64,000 bases of DNA from positions 653,511 to 717,510 of the forward strand of contig CP129490.1 of assembly GCA_030584085.1 (NCBI GenBank), written 5' to 3'. Below are positions 9,501 to 17,854 of the stretch, piece after piece. The notes under the pieces were generated by a model. That model was not told the DNA's origin. It did no database searches and saw only the letters and a list, made by a program, of their open reading frames with translations. Position 1 is the first letter of the stretch; each line of letters opens with the position of its first letter. The position numbers and the translations under genes are program-made. Source of the DNA: Melioribacteraceae bacterium. Lineage in GTDB: Bacteria > Bacteroidota > Ignavibacteria > Ignavibacteriales > Melioribacteraceae.

Positions 9501-9653
9501 GGTGATGCCGGCAAAGAAATGAGAATTCCGCTTGGTGTTGTTAGTATCGGCGGTTTAGTCGTATCAACATTCCTTACACTATTTGTAATTCCGGCGTTCT
9601 ATTATGTTACTTCAAGAAAAAGCAAAGAAGGTGTTGTTAAAGAGAAATTATAG
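6561..9653 (+). CDS. RND-family efflux pump (AcrB/HAE-like) with an altered proton relay
   Basis: A 1030-residue inner-membrane pump with the expected two repeats of one transmembrane helix, a large periplasmic domain and a helix bundle. The N-terminus (SINRPILTTMGIFVFLIFGL) and TM4 region (MTLMGLSVSVGVLVANSVVV) are family-typical. In AcrB the proton relay is Asp407/Asp408 in TM4 and Lys940 in TM10. Here the TM4 pair reads Ala405-Asn406 and the TM10 position reads Asn927 (VVNNAILMLDY). No acidic residue replaces them nearby in TM4. The pump therefore may use another coupling path or ion, or may not be a classical proton antiporter. It completes the TetR-TolC-adaptor-RND operon; substrate unknown. 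Confidence 0.92.
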   Translation: MILAKTSINRPILTTMGIFVFLIFGLLAYFNLNLDQMPDVEIPYVTVQTIYPGAGPKEIETLVTKRIEDVISTVSQIESMNSYSLDGASIIIIEFSLSKDVDIANQEVKDKVDQILNDLPDAAEKPIIQKVDIRAFPIIDVVLSGNLDPRELYKIADKTLKDRFSQIQGVARVDITGGQEREIRVILENKDIYQNYISMPQLLQILAAHNMNMPGGYFQIEDQEFTVRMSGEFESLEEIEELQLPTPFGNKKLRQFATVADSGKDIRQRTIFFDAEKQFRNENVVRLGIVKSSEGNAVEVANAVKKALPEIQAILPAGTNLEMVNDESEFIKSTVDDTMSNILLGVLFTSIVLLVFLSDIRSTIIVALSMPTSIISTFLLLQAFGLTLNMMTLMGLSVSVGVLVANSVVVLENIFRHKKMGMDNKRSAYNGTTEVLVAVLASTLTNIVVFLPIASMSSMVGRFLSELALAASFATIFSLLFSFTLTPMLASLILPQKLNTGKLSNWFNNLFHSWDNYYQKILSKVLKTKKRAIIIIAISFVLFIAATTIYAPNIGFEFMPNLDDGKIKVEVELPEGYNLYETAEVLGEIENRLKNYSEVEYLLTNLGKISDLNTGSNMAVMNVQLVDESEREAGLDEMISSFVSNLSRVPNARIVVDYGSGMGMGGAPIQFYLLGQSLEVLEEWKNKIVEEVKDVPGLINFDNSSRAGKPEITLFPKRDKIAEAGVTVQELALTLRAAIAGLESSKYREEGDEYDITITLNDKNVDTPEEVGNIPIVSQSGVIYKMSQLADVNFTIGYTNILHRDKYTTIHFTGSPAPGVPLGNVTDEIENRISQLDLPPGYRYTWGGNVKMMNEMVADMLFAFFLAILLTYMLLAAILESFLQPFFILLTIPLALIGVFASLFHTNISFGITSLMALIMLIGIVVNNAILMLDYTNQLVRDEGKPVKEALVQACPTKLKPILMSSIAIILGMLPMALGIGDAGKEMRIPLGVVSIGGLVVSTFLTLFVIPAFYYVTSRKSKEGVVKEKL

Positions 9654-9665
9654 TTAACAAATTGA

Positions 9666-9686
9666 GTCCCGGTAATTGACCGGGAC
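9666..9686 (+). terminator. Hairpin after the RND gene
   Basis: GTCCCGGT (9666-9673), a five-base loop and ACCGGGAC (9679-9686) form a perfect GC-rich stem 13 bases after the RND stop. The following ATATTTAAT is only weakly T-rich, so it may be a terminator, an mRNA-stabilising hairpin or an attenuator before the crotonase gene. Confidence 0.5.
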
Positions 9687-9708
9687 ATATTTAATATGGA
9701 GGTGTAAA

Positions 9709-10485
9709 ATGAAAAAGCCCCTTCAAATAGAATTTGAATCAGAAAACGTAAAGTGCTATTTGGCCGGTGAAGTCGCTGTTTTAAAAATTACATGTAATGC
9801 TTTCGGTACGTTAACAAATTTAGATCAAGCAAATAGAGTTTTACCTTGGTTTGATATGGTTGAAAATGATCCTTCTGTAAAAGCAATTGTTGGTATGTCG
9901 GAAAAGGATTGCCTTGGTGAGACAGCCTATGAAGAGTTTTTATCCGAAATTACCGGAAGAAGCATCCAAAGAGATAAATATAATGAGATAACTAGATTTG
10001 AGAAATCAGATATACGTGCTATCGAAATTAATATGCTAATTAATCTTATTAGAAAAATTTATTCGTTTAAGAAAATATTCATTTCTGCAATCAATGGAGA
10101 AATTGTAACTCCTTTTCTCGGTTTAAGTTTGGTTAGTGATTTTCGATTTGCAAGCTCTGATTTGAAAATCATGTTTTCACATGTGAAATATGGTCTGCAT
10201 CCAAGTGGTGCAATTCCATTTTTCTTACCAAAATTCATTAATAAACAGTTAGCGATGAAATATATGTTGCAAGGCGGAGTAATTAATTTTGAGGAAGCTG
10301 TTAAATTAAATCTTGTAAATGAATTAGTTGACGATAGTGAGTTTGAAAAGAATAGTATAGAAAAAGCAAAAGACTATATTAAAATGGGAATGAGTACATT
10401 AAAAAATACAAAATCATTAATTAATAGTAATTCTGACGAGTTGGAAAATTATTTTAAAATAGAATCTAATTATACTTACAAATAG
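9709..10485 (+). CDS. Enoyl-CoA hydratase/isomerase-like (crotonase fold) protein
   Basis: A 258-residue protein starting at ATG 9709, chosen because GGAGGTG lies five bases upstream; longer readings have no ribosome site. The crotonase core is visible in IFISAINGEIVTPFLGLSLV, then SDFRFASSDLKIMFSHVKYG and the helical end EEAVKLNLVNELVD. Two conserved features are degraded. The glycine-rich oxyanion loop (usually GGG) reads TPFLG. The segment that holds the first catalytic glutamate in hydratases reads SHVKYGL with no glutamate. It may be a non-hydratase member or an inactive homologue. The gene stands alone after the efflux operon. Confidence 0.75.
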   Translation: MKKPLQIEFESENVKCYLAGEVAVLKITCNAFGTLTNLDQANRVLPWFDMVENDPSVKAIVGMSEKDCLGETAYEEFLSEITGRSIQRDKYNEITRFEKSDIRAIEINMLINLIRKIYSFKKIFISAINGEIVTPFLGLSLVSDFRFASSDLKIMFSHVKYGLHPSGAIPFFLPKFINKQLAMKYMLQGGVINFEEAVKLNLVNELVDDSEFEKNSIEKAKDYIKMGMSTLKNTKSLINSNSDELENYFKIESNYTYK

Positions 10486-10504
10486 CTGTTGGAGATTTTT
10501 GGGA

Positions 10505-11815
10505 TTATATCAATAACATTATTTGAATGTCCATAACATTTGTGCCGGTTGGACCAATTTTGATCAAACTATCGAGTTTGTTAAAAAACTCGTATGAGTT
10601 GTTTTCACTTAAATAAATTGCCGGATCGATACCGAACTCTATCGCTTTTTTCATTGAAAAATTATTGATAATCGCTCCGGCAGCGTCAGTTGGTCCGTCA
10701 ATTCCGTCAGTACCAATGCTTGCAAAACAAAATTCATTCGTAATATCTTTGAGATGTATCAATGTGCTTAAAGCTAATTCTTGATTCCTTCCACCAATTC
10801 CTTTTCCTTTTACTCTGACGGTGGTTTCGCCACCAAACAAATAGCATTTAGGACTATCTGGTTTTTGTCGTTTAGTCACAAAATCAGCAATATATTCTCC
10901 CACTGATTTAGCTTCACCTATTATATCTGTTCTGATAATACGCGTTTCATAACCTAATTGTTCAGCTATACCTTTTGCAGATTTTATTGCCCTTAAGTTA
11001 TCACCAAGAATAAAATGATGATTATTCTTATAGTAAAAATCTTCTAGATTATTACTCTCAAAATTTTGTTGAAGATAGCGTAGTATTGATTCAGGAATCC
11101 TCTTAGTAAGATAATAATCATCTAGAAGTTCAAGCGGTTTATACTTTTCTTTTCTCGTTATATATGTTAAGCCGGAAGCAATTGATTCAAGTTTGTTCCC
11201 AAGTACATCAGAAATGATTAGAGTAATGCATGTTGCCGGATGGATTTCTCTTGCAAGTTTGCCGCCTTTAATATTCGAAACAGCTTTACGTAGAGTATTG
11301 ATCTTATCAATATCCATTCCACTTTTTATCAAGCAATCTGCAAAGTCTTTGTAGTCATCCAAAGAAATACTTTCCGGTAATGATTCTAATAAAGAAGATC
11401 CTCCGCCGGATATTAATGCAATAACTAAATCATTTTCGTTCGCATCTTTTACTAATTTAAGAATTTTGTTGCCGGCTAATAAACTATTTTCATTTGGTAA
11501 TGGATGTGATGCTTTGATGTATTCAATTTTGCCGGTGTTACTATCAGCAGAAATATTTGATGACACAATTCCTTGACTTATTTTATTTCCTAATAAATCT
11601 TCAATTTCGATTGCCATACTTGTAGATGCTTTACCGGCGCCGATGATATAGATTTTCTTGTATTTTCTTAGATCAAAATCGATTCCCTGAATTGAAAGAA
11701 TTTCATTTATATATTTTATTGAACTTTGGAAAAGATTTTTAGGCGTGACACTTTGAATTGCAGCTTGATAAATTGACTCTATGTGTTTACGAAGTTGGGA
11801 AGAATTAGAACTCAT
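10505..11815 (-). CDS. Glycerate 2-kinase (DUF4147/MOFRL type)
   Basis: A 436-residue protein of the class II glycerate kinase family, which phosphorylates D-glycerate with ATP. The N-terminal DUF4147 domain shows IYIIGAGKASTSMA, the serine-rich loop LISGGGSSLLE, and INTLRKAVSNIKGGKLA. The C-terminal MOFRL domain shows CYLFGGETTVRVKGKGIGG, RNQELAL and the ending GTDGIDGPTDAAGA. Length is normal. It starts three bases after the stop of the histidine kinase gene with no own ribosome site, so it is probably translationally coupled to it. A functional link between the two is not evident. Confidence 0.9.
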   Translation of the reverse strand: MSSNSSQLRKHIESIYQAAIQSVTPKNLFQSSIKYINEILSIQGIDFDLRKYKKIYIIGAGKASTSMAIEIEDLLGNKISQGIVSSNISADSNTGKIEYIKASHPLPNENSLLAGNKILKLVKDANENDLVIALISGGGSSLLESLPESISLDDYKDFADCLIKSGMDIDKINTLRKAVSNIKGGKLAREIHPATCITLIISDVLGNKLESIASGLTYITRKEKYKPLELLDDYYLTKRIPESILRYLQQNFESNNLEDFYYKNNHHFILGDNLRAIKSAKGIAEQLGYETRIIRTDIIGEAKSVGEYIADFVTKRQKPDSPKCYLFGGETTVRVKGKGIGGRNQELALSTLIHLKDITNEFCFASIGTDGIDGPTDAAGAIINNFSMKKAIEFGIDPAIYLSENNSYEFFNKLDSLIKIGPTGTNVMDIQIMLLI

Positions 11816-11818
11816 TTT

Positions 11819-13507
11819 TTAGAAAGCAATCTTATAATTAATCGAAAAGGTTACTGTAGTACCGATACCAAACTCGCTATTCGCTACAATTTTTCCACCA
11901 AGCAAGTTTACATATTCGCTACAGATTGCTAAACCTAAACCGCTTGATGCTTCTCTACCGGAACTATCTGCACTTGTCTTAAATGGTTCAAAAATCTTCT
12001 CCATTAAATCAGGCGGAATTCCTCTTCCTGTATCTTGTATTTTTGTAGTCAATATTCCATTTCTCTTCTCTGTTTGTTTGGTTTCCAGCGAAATTTGTAT
12101 TTCCCCATTCTTGGTAAACTTAATAGAATTACCGATTAAATTGATCAATATTTGGCGGTATTTAATTTTATCAGTTACAATAGAAGAATTGTCCATGTCT
12201 TTTGTTATTAAAGTTAATTTATTTCCCTTTTCCTCAGATAGGTAGCTTAAAAGTTTAGTGACTGATCTAACTTCCTTTAGAAGATCAAACTCTTCATTTT
12301 CAATTTCGATTTTGCCGGCTTCAATTTTTGCAAAATCTATAAAATTACTTATTACCTGCAGTAAAGATTCAGCACTGACTTTTACAGTCTTAGCAAATTC
12401 TTCAAATTCTTCAATAGTGGTTAGTTGCTTGTTCTCAATCATATCGAAGTATAGGAGAATCGCATTTAAAGGTGTTCTAACTTCATGATTAATTTTTGCA
12501 AGCAATTTTATTTTTTGATTCTTTTCATCAATAACTTTTTGAGCAATAAGTTCTTTTTCTCTTGCTTCTTCAAATAACTTTTCAAGTGCAAGATTTTTTT
12601 CGCGTTCGGCTTGTTTTTCTTTTGTCTTATCGGTTATAATACATTCAATCGCTTTTAAGTTAGTATCTGTTTCAATTTCTTTTGATATTATGTGTAAGTG
12701 TTTTACCTCGCCACTTTTTCCTACTATTCTTTCTTCAAGATGATCATATTTACCAGCTAGTATTTTATTTCTGATAAGTTCTCTTTCTTTTTCTCCCGGA
12801 GCCAGAATATCAAAAATGTTGTGCTCTACCTCAAAATCAGTTATCTCAAATAAGTTTAGTAAGTAATTATTCGCAGCAATGATTTTTCCGTCTTTGTTAA
12901 TTTTCAAAATACCAACAGAGGCATTATCAAAAAGAAATTTTATTTCGTTTGTCTTCTCTATATACTTCTTGCGATTTTTATATATAACTGCACTTGCGGC
13001 AACACTTAATAAACTTATGAAACTAACAAACAAAACTAGTGAAAGAACATTGGGCAGCTGAAAAATATTTTTATCCGAATAGAAAATTGAAGCGGCAAAT
13101 AATAAATTGTAATAAATGGCTACAATTATTTGTTGTGTTACTTCCCAGCTAAAAATAATTGCGAATGTGAAAATTAATAATGATAATATCTGAGAGTTTA
13201 TATATATGGTGCTGGGTATCATAATAATTGTAAAAATAAATGAGGATATAAGACCTAAGATCAATACGTGAGTTAACATATTGACAATTTTACGGGAGAA
13301 ATTTCTAAATGTCAGTGCAAAAACAATAGCGGAAAGAAAAGTAAAAGATACTCTGGCTAAATAAAGTTCAATTTGAAATCCTTGGAAAAAATATATTTCG
13401 AAAAGCATCGACCAAGTGCCGGCAATAATCGAAATAGCTGATAAAATTCGGAGTGGATTCAGTTGATGATTTGTGTTACCTGATGTGATTAAACTATTCT
13501 TGGTCAT
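11819..13507 (-). CDS. Membrane-bound PAS sensor histidine kinase
   Basis: A 562-residue kinase. The first 175 residues hold about six hydrophobic helices without a recognisable ligand domain. A PAS domain follows (about 186-300; NASVGILKINKDGKIIAANN), then a coiled coil (300-335) and the phosphoacceptor H341 in KINHEVRTPLNAI. The HATPase domain comes last, with NLIGNSIKFTKNGEI, DTGRGIPPDLMEKIFEPF and SGLGLAICSEYVNLLGG. There is no receiver domain and no adjacent response regulator, so it is an orphan whose partner lies elsewhere. Transcription probably continues into the glycerate kinase gene. Confidence 0.9.
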   Translation of the reverse strand: MTKNSLITSGNTNHQLNPLRILSAISIIAGTWSMLFEIYFFQGFQIELYLARVSFTFLSAIVFALTFRNFSRKIVNMLTHVLILGLISSFIFTIIMIPSTIYINSQILSLLIFTFAIIFSWEVTQQIIVAIYYNLLFAASIFYSDKNIFQLPNVLSLVLFVSFISLLSVAASAVIYKNRKKYIEKTNEIKFLFDNASVGILKINKDGKIIAANNYLLNLFEITDFEVEHNIFDILAPGEKERELIRNKILAGKYDHLEERIVGKSGEVKHLHIISKEIETDTNLKAIECIITDKTKEKQAEREKNLALEKLFEEAREKELIAQKVIDEKNQKIKLLAKINHEVRTPLNAILLYFDMIENKQLTTIEEFEEFAKTVKVSAESLLQVISNFIDFAKIEAGKIEIENEEFDLLKEVRSVTKLLSYLSEEKGNKLTLITKDMDNSSIVTDKIKYRQILINLIGNSIKFTKNGEIQISLETKQTEKRNGILTTKIQDTGRGIPPDLMEKIFEPFKTSADSSGREASSGLGLAICSEYVNLLGGKIVANSEFGIGTTVTFSINYKIAF

Positions 13508-13681
13508 ATAATATCACAAAAGTTTATTTGTCTTAGAAGTAACTTTTGTAATTTAGTTAACCATATTGAAACCTGCTATGTTTTTTATCAAAAATTGTGG
13601 TCTATAGAAATATGATTTATATTTAAATATATAATTTTGTTGTAAGAAAAAATAAATAAAAACATTTTCAGAAAGATATTA

Positions 13682-14308
13682 ATGAACAAGAAATTAAGGT
13701 GGGCTTTATTTTTAGCAATCGTTACTGTTCTTTATAATGTTATTGAGGGATTTGTATCGATAATATTTGGTGCTGAAGATGAAACTCTTGCATTATTCGG
13801 TTTCGGTGTTGATAGTTTTGTAGAAGTTATTTCCGGGATAGGAATTCTTCACCTTATTTTCAGAATGACTTATAAAAATGTTGAACACCGTGATGAATTT
13901 GAAAAAACTGCATTGAGAATTACTGGGTCAGCTTTTTATATCTTGACTGCTGGATTGGTATTTGGTTCGGTTTTGATTGTGGTTAATGATGTTAAACCAG
14001 AAACAACAATACCGGGGATAATTATTTCTATCGTTTCGCTGTTAACAATGTATTTCTTGATGAACGCAAAATTGAAAGTTGGTAAAGAACTAAATTCTGA
14101 TGCGATTATAGCAGATGCAAACTGTACAAAGACATGTTTCTATCTGTCTATTGTTTTACTTTTGTCAAGTGCAAGTTATGAGTTATTAGGATTTGGATTT
14201 ATTGACGCAATTGGTTCTCTTGGTATTGCATATTTTTCATTTAATGAAGGCAGAGAAGCGTTTGAAAAAGTAAGAAGCGGTAATTTATCTTGTTCTTGTG
14301 ATCACTAA
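13682..14308 (+). CDS. Cation transporter-like membrane protein (shortened CDF relative)
   Basis: A 208-residue protein with about six hydrophobic helices, reminiscent of cation diffusion facilitators without the cytosolic tail. FGFGVDSFVEVISGIGIL resembles CDF TM2, EIADA-like ELNSDAIIADANCTKTC resembles TM5 and FIDAIGSLGIAYFSF resembles TM6. The usual HxxxD metal pairs are not conserved; instead cysteines appear (NCTKTC) and the C-terminus ends CSCDH, which could bind soft metal. It lies nine bases before a canonical CDF gene, so the two may work on the same metal. Function is inferred from fold-like features only. Confidence 0.65.
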   Translation: MNKKLRWALFLAIVTVLYNVIEGFVSIIFGAEDETLALFGFGVDSFVEVISGIGILHLIFRMTYKNVEHRDEFEKTALRITGSAFYILTAGLVFGSVLIVVNDVKPETTIPGIIISIVSLLTMYFLMNAKLKVGKELNSDAIIADANCTKTCFYLSIVLLLSSASYELLGFGFIDAIGSLGIAYFSFNEGREAFEKVRSGNLSCSCDH

Positions 14309-14316
14309 AAATAAAA

Positions 14317-15204
14317 ATGTCACACAATCATAGACCACCATATAATAGAGCATTTTTTATCGGCATCAGCTTAAATGTAATATACATTATCGTCGAGTTT
14401 ATTTATGGTTTAATATCAAATTCAATGGCTCTAATTGCTGATGCTGGACATAATCTTAGTGATGTACTCGGCTTAATCTTAGCTTGGGGAGCTTCCTATT
14501 TAGCAACAAAAACTCCAACAAATAGACGCACGTATGGATTTAGAAAGTCAACAGTTCTGGCATCATTAACAAACGCTGTAATTCTTTTAATAGCTGTCGG
14601 TGCAATTGCTTTTGAATCAATAAAAAGATTTTCAGAACCGCAAGTTATTGAAAGTGAAACAATAATTTATGTCGCAGCTATCGGTGTCATAATTAATGGA
14701 ATTACAGCTTATTTATTTTTTGCAGACCACAAGCATGATTTAAATATAAAAGGTGCGTTTTTACACATGGCCGCCGATGCCGCGGTATCTCTGGGTGTAG
14801 TGATTGCAGCAATATTTATTGGTTTAACCGGTTTTTCATGGATTGACCCGGTTGTAAGTTTAATTATTGTAATAGTTATTACAATTGGCACATGGGGTTT
14901 ATTGAAAGAATCTCTTAATCTATCTTTAGATGCTGTTCCAAAAAATATTGATCTTGAAGCCGTCCAAAAATATTTTCTGAATTTAAAAAATGTGAAGAAT
15001 ATTCATGATCTTCATATTTGGGCAATGAGCACAACCGAAACAGCTTTAACCGCCCATCTCTATATGCCGGATTCAAATGTTGACGATGACTTCATTGAAA
15101 AAATTAATAATGATTTGCGTAAGCAATTTGATATAAATCATGCGACAATTCAAATTGAACGAACAGAAATTTGTAATGAGTGTAACATGATCGGAAATAT
15201 TTAA
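14317..15204 (+). CDS. Cation diffusion facilitator (CzcD/ZitB-type zinc transporter)
   Basis: A 295-residue CDF exporter with six membrane helices. Both metal-site pairs of zinc transporters are present: H45/D49 in DAGHNLSD (TM2) and H150/D154 in LHMAADAAVS (TM5). The cytosolic domain after about residue 210 shows VKNIHDLHIWAMSTTETALT. A short His-containing N-terminus (MSHNH) and a terminal ECNEC-like CNEC are seen. It would export zinc or a similar divalent ion in exchange for protons. It forms a tight run with the gene upstream and the DUF4301 gene downstream. Confidence 0.92.
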   Translation: MSHNHRPPYNRAFFIGISLNVIYIIVEFIYGLISNSMALIADAGHNLSDVLGLILAWGASYLATKTPTNRRTYGFRKSTVLASLTNAVILLIAVGAIAFESIKRFSEPQVIESETIIYVAAIGVIINGITAYLFFADHKHDLNIKGAFLHMAADAAVSLGVVIAAIFIGLTGFSWIDPVVSLIIVIVITIGTWGLLKESLNLSLDAVPKNIDLEAVQKYFLNLKNVKNIHDLHIWAMSTTETALTAHLYMPDSNVDDDFIEKINNDLRKQFDINHATIQIERTEICNECNMIGNI

Positions 15205-15214
15205 GGAGAATCTA

Positions 15215-16792
15215 TTGGAAAATGTGAATACCAAAGAGTTCGTAGATAAAATGAATTTGACCATTGAGGACTTAAAATTAATTGAAGAACATGGATTAAC
15301 TTTATCTCAAGTAAGCTACCAAGTTGAGCAACTTAAGAAGGGGACAAAATATTTAAAACTTTCTGAAGCATGTACTGTCGAGAACGGAATCTTGAGGATA
15401 TCCGGTAATGAAAAACAAAAATTTATAAAAATTTATGAAGATCACGTTAAATCCAATCTCGTTATAAAATTCGTACCAGCATCCGGTGCCGCAAGTAGAA
15501 TGTTCAAGAAGCTGGAAAGTTTTATGTTGGCAAGTGAGAACCTAGCTCTTGATCAAAATTATACTTCAGACGAAAAAACGTACATCCAACATTTTTTTAA
15601 GAACATAAAAAATTTTCCCTTTTACACCGAATTAAGTGAAGTACTTGAAAAGAATAAATTAAATATTGAAAAGTTATTACTCGAGAAAAAATTCAAAGAA
15701 ATTTTAGAATTCTTATTAACCCCGCATGGAATGAATTATTCCAACCTTCCCAAAGCGCTAATACAATTTCACCAGTATAAAAATGAATCAAGAGTTTCAT
15801 TAGAAGAGCAAATTGTTGAAGCAATCGAATATATTAAAAGTAGCGAACAAAGTATTAACCTGCACTTTACAATTTCCGAGGATATGAAAGGTGAGTTTGA
15901 AGCAAAAGCAAATCTGCTAGCCAAAAAATATAGATCTAAATGTGAAATCAGTACATCATTTTCGTTTCAGAAAAAATCTACAGACACAGTAGCACTTGAT
16001 TCCAACCAAAATATTTTTCGTGAAAATGACAAAATACTTTTTAGACCGGGTGGGCATGGTGCTTTAATCGAAAATCTTAATGAACTTGACGCTGATTTAA
16101 TATTTATTAAAAATATTGATAATGTTCAGCGAGAAGAAAATTTAAGTGTTACCATCGATAACAAAAAATTACTTGGTGGTTTACTTATTAAATATCAGTC
16201 ACAAATACATTCCTATATTACAAAACTTAATATATCATACGATATCAATTTTATTGAAGAAATAGAGGAGTTTTTAAGTAAAGAACTCGGTTATCAATTC
16301 GATTTGGGATATACAAATTATAGCTTAGACGAAAAACAAAAGTATTTATTGGATTTTTTGAACAGACCGATTAGAGTCTGTGGAGTTGTAGTAAACGAGG
16401 GACATCCCGGAGGCGGACCATTTTGGGTTGAAGATGAAAATGGAAACTTCACAAAGCAAATTGTTGAAGGCAATCAGATTAAACTTGAAGATGATAAACA
16501 AAGACAGATATATAATTCTTCTACGCACTTTAATCCGGTTGATATTGTATGCGGAATAAAGGATGCGAAAAGAAAAAAATTTGACTTGATAAAGTATGTT
16601 GATAATCAAGCTGTTCTCGTTTCCAAGAAATCCAAAGATGGTAAGGAGTTAAATGCTCTCGAATTACCCGGTTTATGGAACGGGGGAATGTCTGATTGGA
16701 TTACAATTTTCGTTGAAGTCCCAAGTGCAACTTTTACACCGGTCAAAGAAGTAAATGACCTTTTAAAAAATTATCATCTCGGATCACTTTGA
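15215..16792 (+). CDS. DUF4301 family protein
   Basis: A 525-residue protein that I recognise as the DUF4301 family common in Bacteroidota, function unknown. Conserved-looking stretches are KFVPASGAASRMFKKL, LTPHGMNYSNLPKALIQFH, ILFRPGGHGALIENLN, VVNEGHPGGGPFWV and STHFNPVDIV. The PASGAASRMFKKL and RPGGHGAL pieces recall sugar-nucleotide or phosphate-binding loops. The start is TTG at 15215: AAGGAG overlaps the previous stop codon and lies six bases upstream. Its 3' end overlaps the convergent lipoprotein gene by nine bases. Confidence 0.8.
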   Translation: MENVNTKEFVDKMNLTIEDLKLIEEHGLTLSQVSYQVEQLKKGTKYLKLSEACTVENGILRISGNEKQKFIKIYEDHVKSNLVIKFVPASGAASRMFKKLESFMLASENLALDQNYTSDEKTYIQHFFKNIKNFPFYTELSEVLEKNKLNIEKLLLEKKFKEILEFLLTPHGMNYSNLPKALIQFHQYKNESRVSLEEQIVEAIEYIKSSEQSINLHFTISEDMKGEFEAKANLLAKKYRSKCEISTSFSFQKKSTDTVALDSNQNIFRENDKILFRPGGHGALIENLNELDADLIFIKNIDNVQREENLSVTIDNKKLLGGLLIKYQSQIHSYITKLNISYDINFIEEIEEFLSKELGYQFDLGYTNYSLDEKQKYLLDFLNRPIRVCGVVVNEGHPGGGPFWVEDENGNFTKQIVEGNQIKLEDDKQRQIYNSSTHFNPVDIVCGIKDAKRKKFDLIKYVDNQAVLVSKKSKDGKELNALELPGLWNGGMSDWITIFVEVPSATFTPVKEVNDLLKNYHLGSL

Positions 16793-17176
16793 AATTATTC
16801 CAAATCTTTCGCTTAACGCATAAATGTCCTGGTTATTCGGATTAACAATGCGTATCTGGTAATGAACCGATGGAATCATCTGCTTATTTGTTTGCCACTT
16901 GAATTGACCGGTATTTGGTACGTTTTCAGCAATAGTGAACATTATGCTGCCTTTTTTTTCTGCATACAAATTAATGAAATCAGAATTTGAAAACACACGG
17001 TATTCTACATCAATTTCGTCACCTAAATAGAAAATATTTCCCTTTTGCGGTTTGTGAAAAACTTCAAAATCCGGATCAAAATCAAATAGTTCGTTAACTT
17101 CAGTGGGGGTATAATTTTCATTTCGGCATGAAGCAAATAAGAGAATCAATAAAAAAAATAAAATTAAATTTTTCAT
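16784..17176 (-). CDS. Small lipoprotein with Kre9/KNH-like N-terminal domain
   Basis: A 130-residue secreted protein. The start at 17176 gives a textbook lipoprotein signal (MKNLILFFLLILLFASC) with the lipidated cysteine at residue 16; the longer reading upstream lacks a signal at its start. The mature part (LGDEIDVEYRVF, MFTIAENVPNTGQFKW, YQIRIVNPNNQ, SERFGI) resembles the Ser-Thr-rich/Kre9-KNH beta-sandwich domain seen in bacterial surface proteins. Role unknown. It overlaps the DUF4301 gene tail to tail. Confidence 0.7.
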   Translation of the reverse strand: MKNLILFFLLILLFASCRNENYTPTEVNELFDFDPDFEVFHKPQKGNIFYLGDEIDVEYRVFSNSDFINLYAEKKGSIMFTIAENVPNTGQFKWQTNKQMIPSVHYQIRIVNPNNQDIYALSERFGIISK

Positions 17177-17368
17177 AATACTAGTCACTATCAATTCAGT
17201 AATAAGATAAAAAATTTTCGCGTAACTCAAAACCTATTCGACCCTAAATCCGTTATTTAAAATTACTAACATAGCCAATTGATAATATTCTATTAAAGTA
17301 GATATTTGTACTTCCAAAGAAATAAGAACTTTCATATATTTATTTAATATACTTTATTACAAAGATTT

Positions 17369-17782
17369 ATGAATAGCAAAGAATTCTCAATAGCGAGCAA
17401 TTATACGGAAGTCACCCCCGTTTGTAAGGAGATAAGATCTTTTTGCCTGGATGAAAATATAAAACCTTCAGATTGCAGCGAAATAGAAATATGCTTAATA
17501 GAAGCTCTAAACAATATTGTTAAACATGCTTACAAAGAGGACTTCACCAAATCGATCCAAATAAAAGTTGATATTAACAATAATGAGATTATGATTCAGC
17601 TATTTGATAGTGGAATCTCACGTAAAGAATTTAAAAAACCTACATTGGAATATGATCCAGAAGATATAGAAAACTTGCCTGAGGGAGGTATGGGTTTGTA
17701 CATAATTGATCAACTTATGGACGAAATATCATACAAAGTTCTTGATGGTGTAAATATTTTTTCCATGAAAAAGAAATTTTAG
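17369..17782 (+). CDS. RsbW-like anti-sigma/serine kinase (HATPase_c)
   Basis: A 137-residue stand-alone GHKL ATPase domain. The N box is EALNNIVKHAY, the G1 box is LFDSG and the G2 box is GGMGLYIIDQLMD. Such proteins bind sigma factors or anti-anti-sigma (STAS) partners and phosphorylate the latter on serine. No partner STAS or sigma gene is adjacent. Length is typical of RsbW/SpoIIAB relatives. Confidence 0.85.
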   Translation: MNSKEFSIASNYTEVTPVCKEIRSFCLDENIKPSDCSEIEICLIEALNNIVKHAYKEDFTKSIQIKVDINNNEIMIQLFDSGISRKEFKKPTLEYDPEDIENLPEGGMGLYIIDQLMDEISYKVLDGVNIFSMKKKF

Positions 17783-17854
17783 TAGTTCATTTCTTGTAAC
17801 TTTTCAAACGTATCGCTGTTAAAAATTGTCTAATTACTAAAAATATTATTTCAT

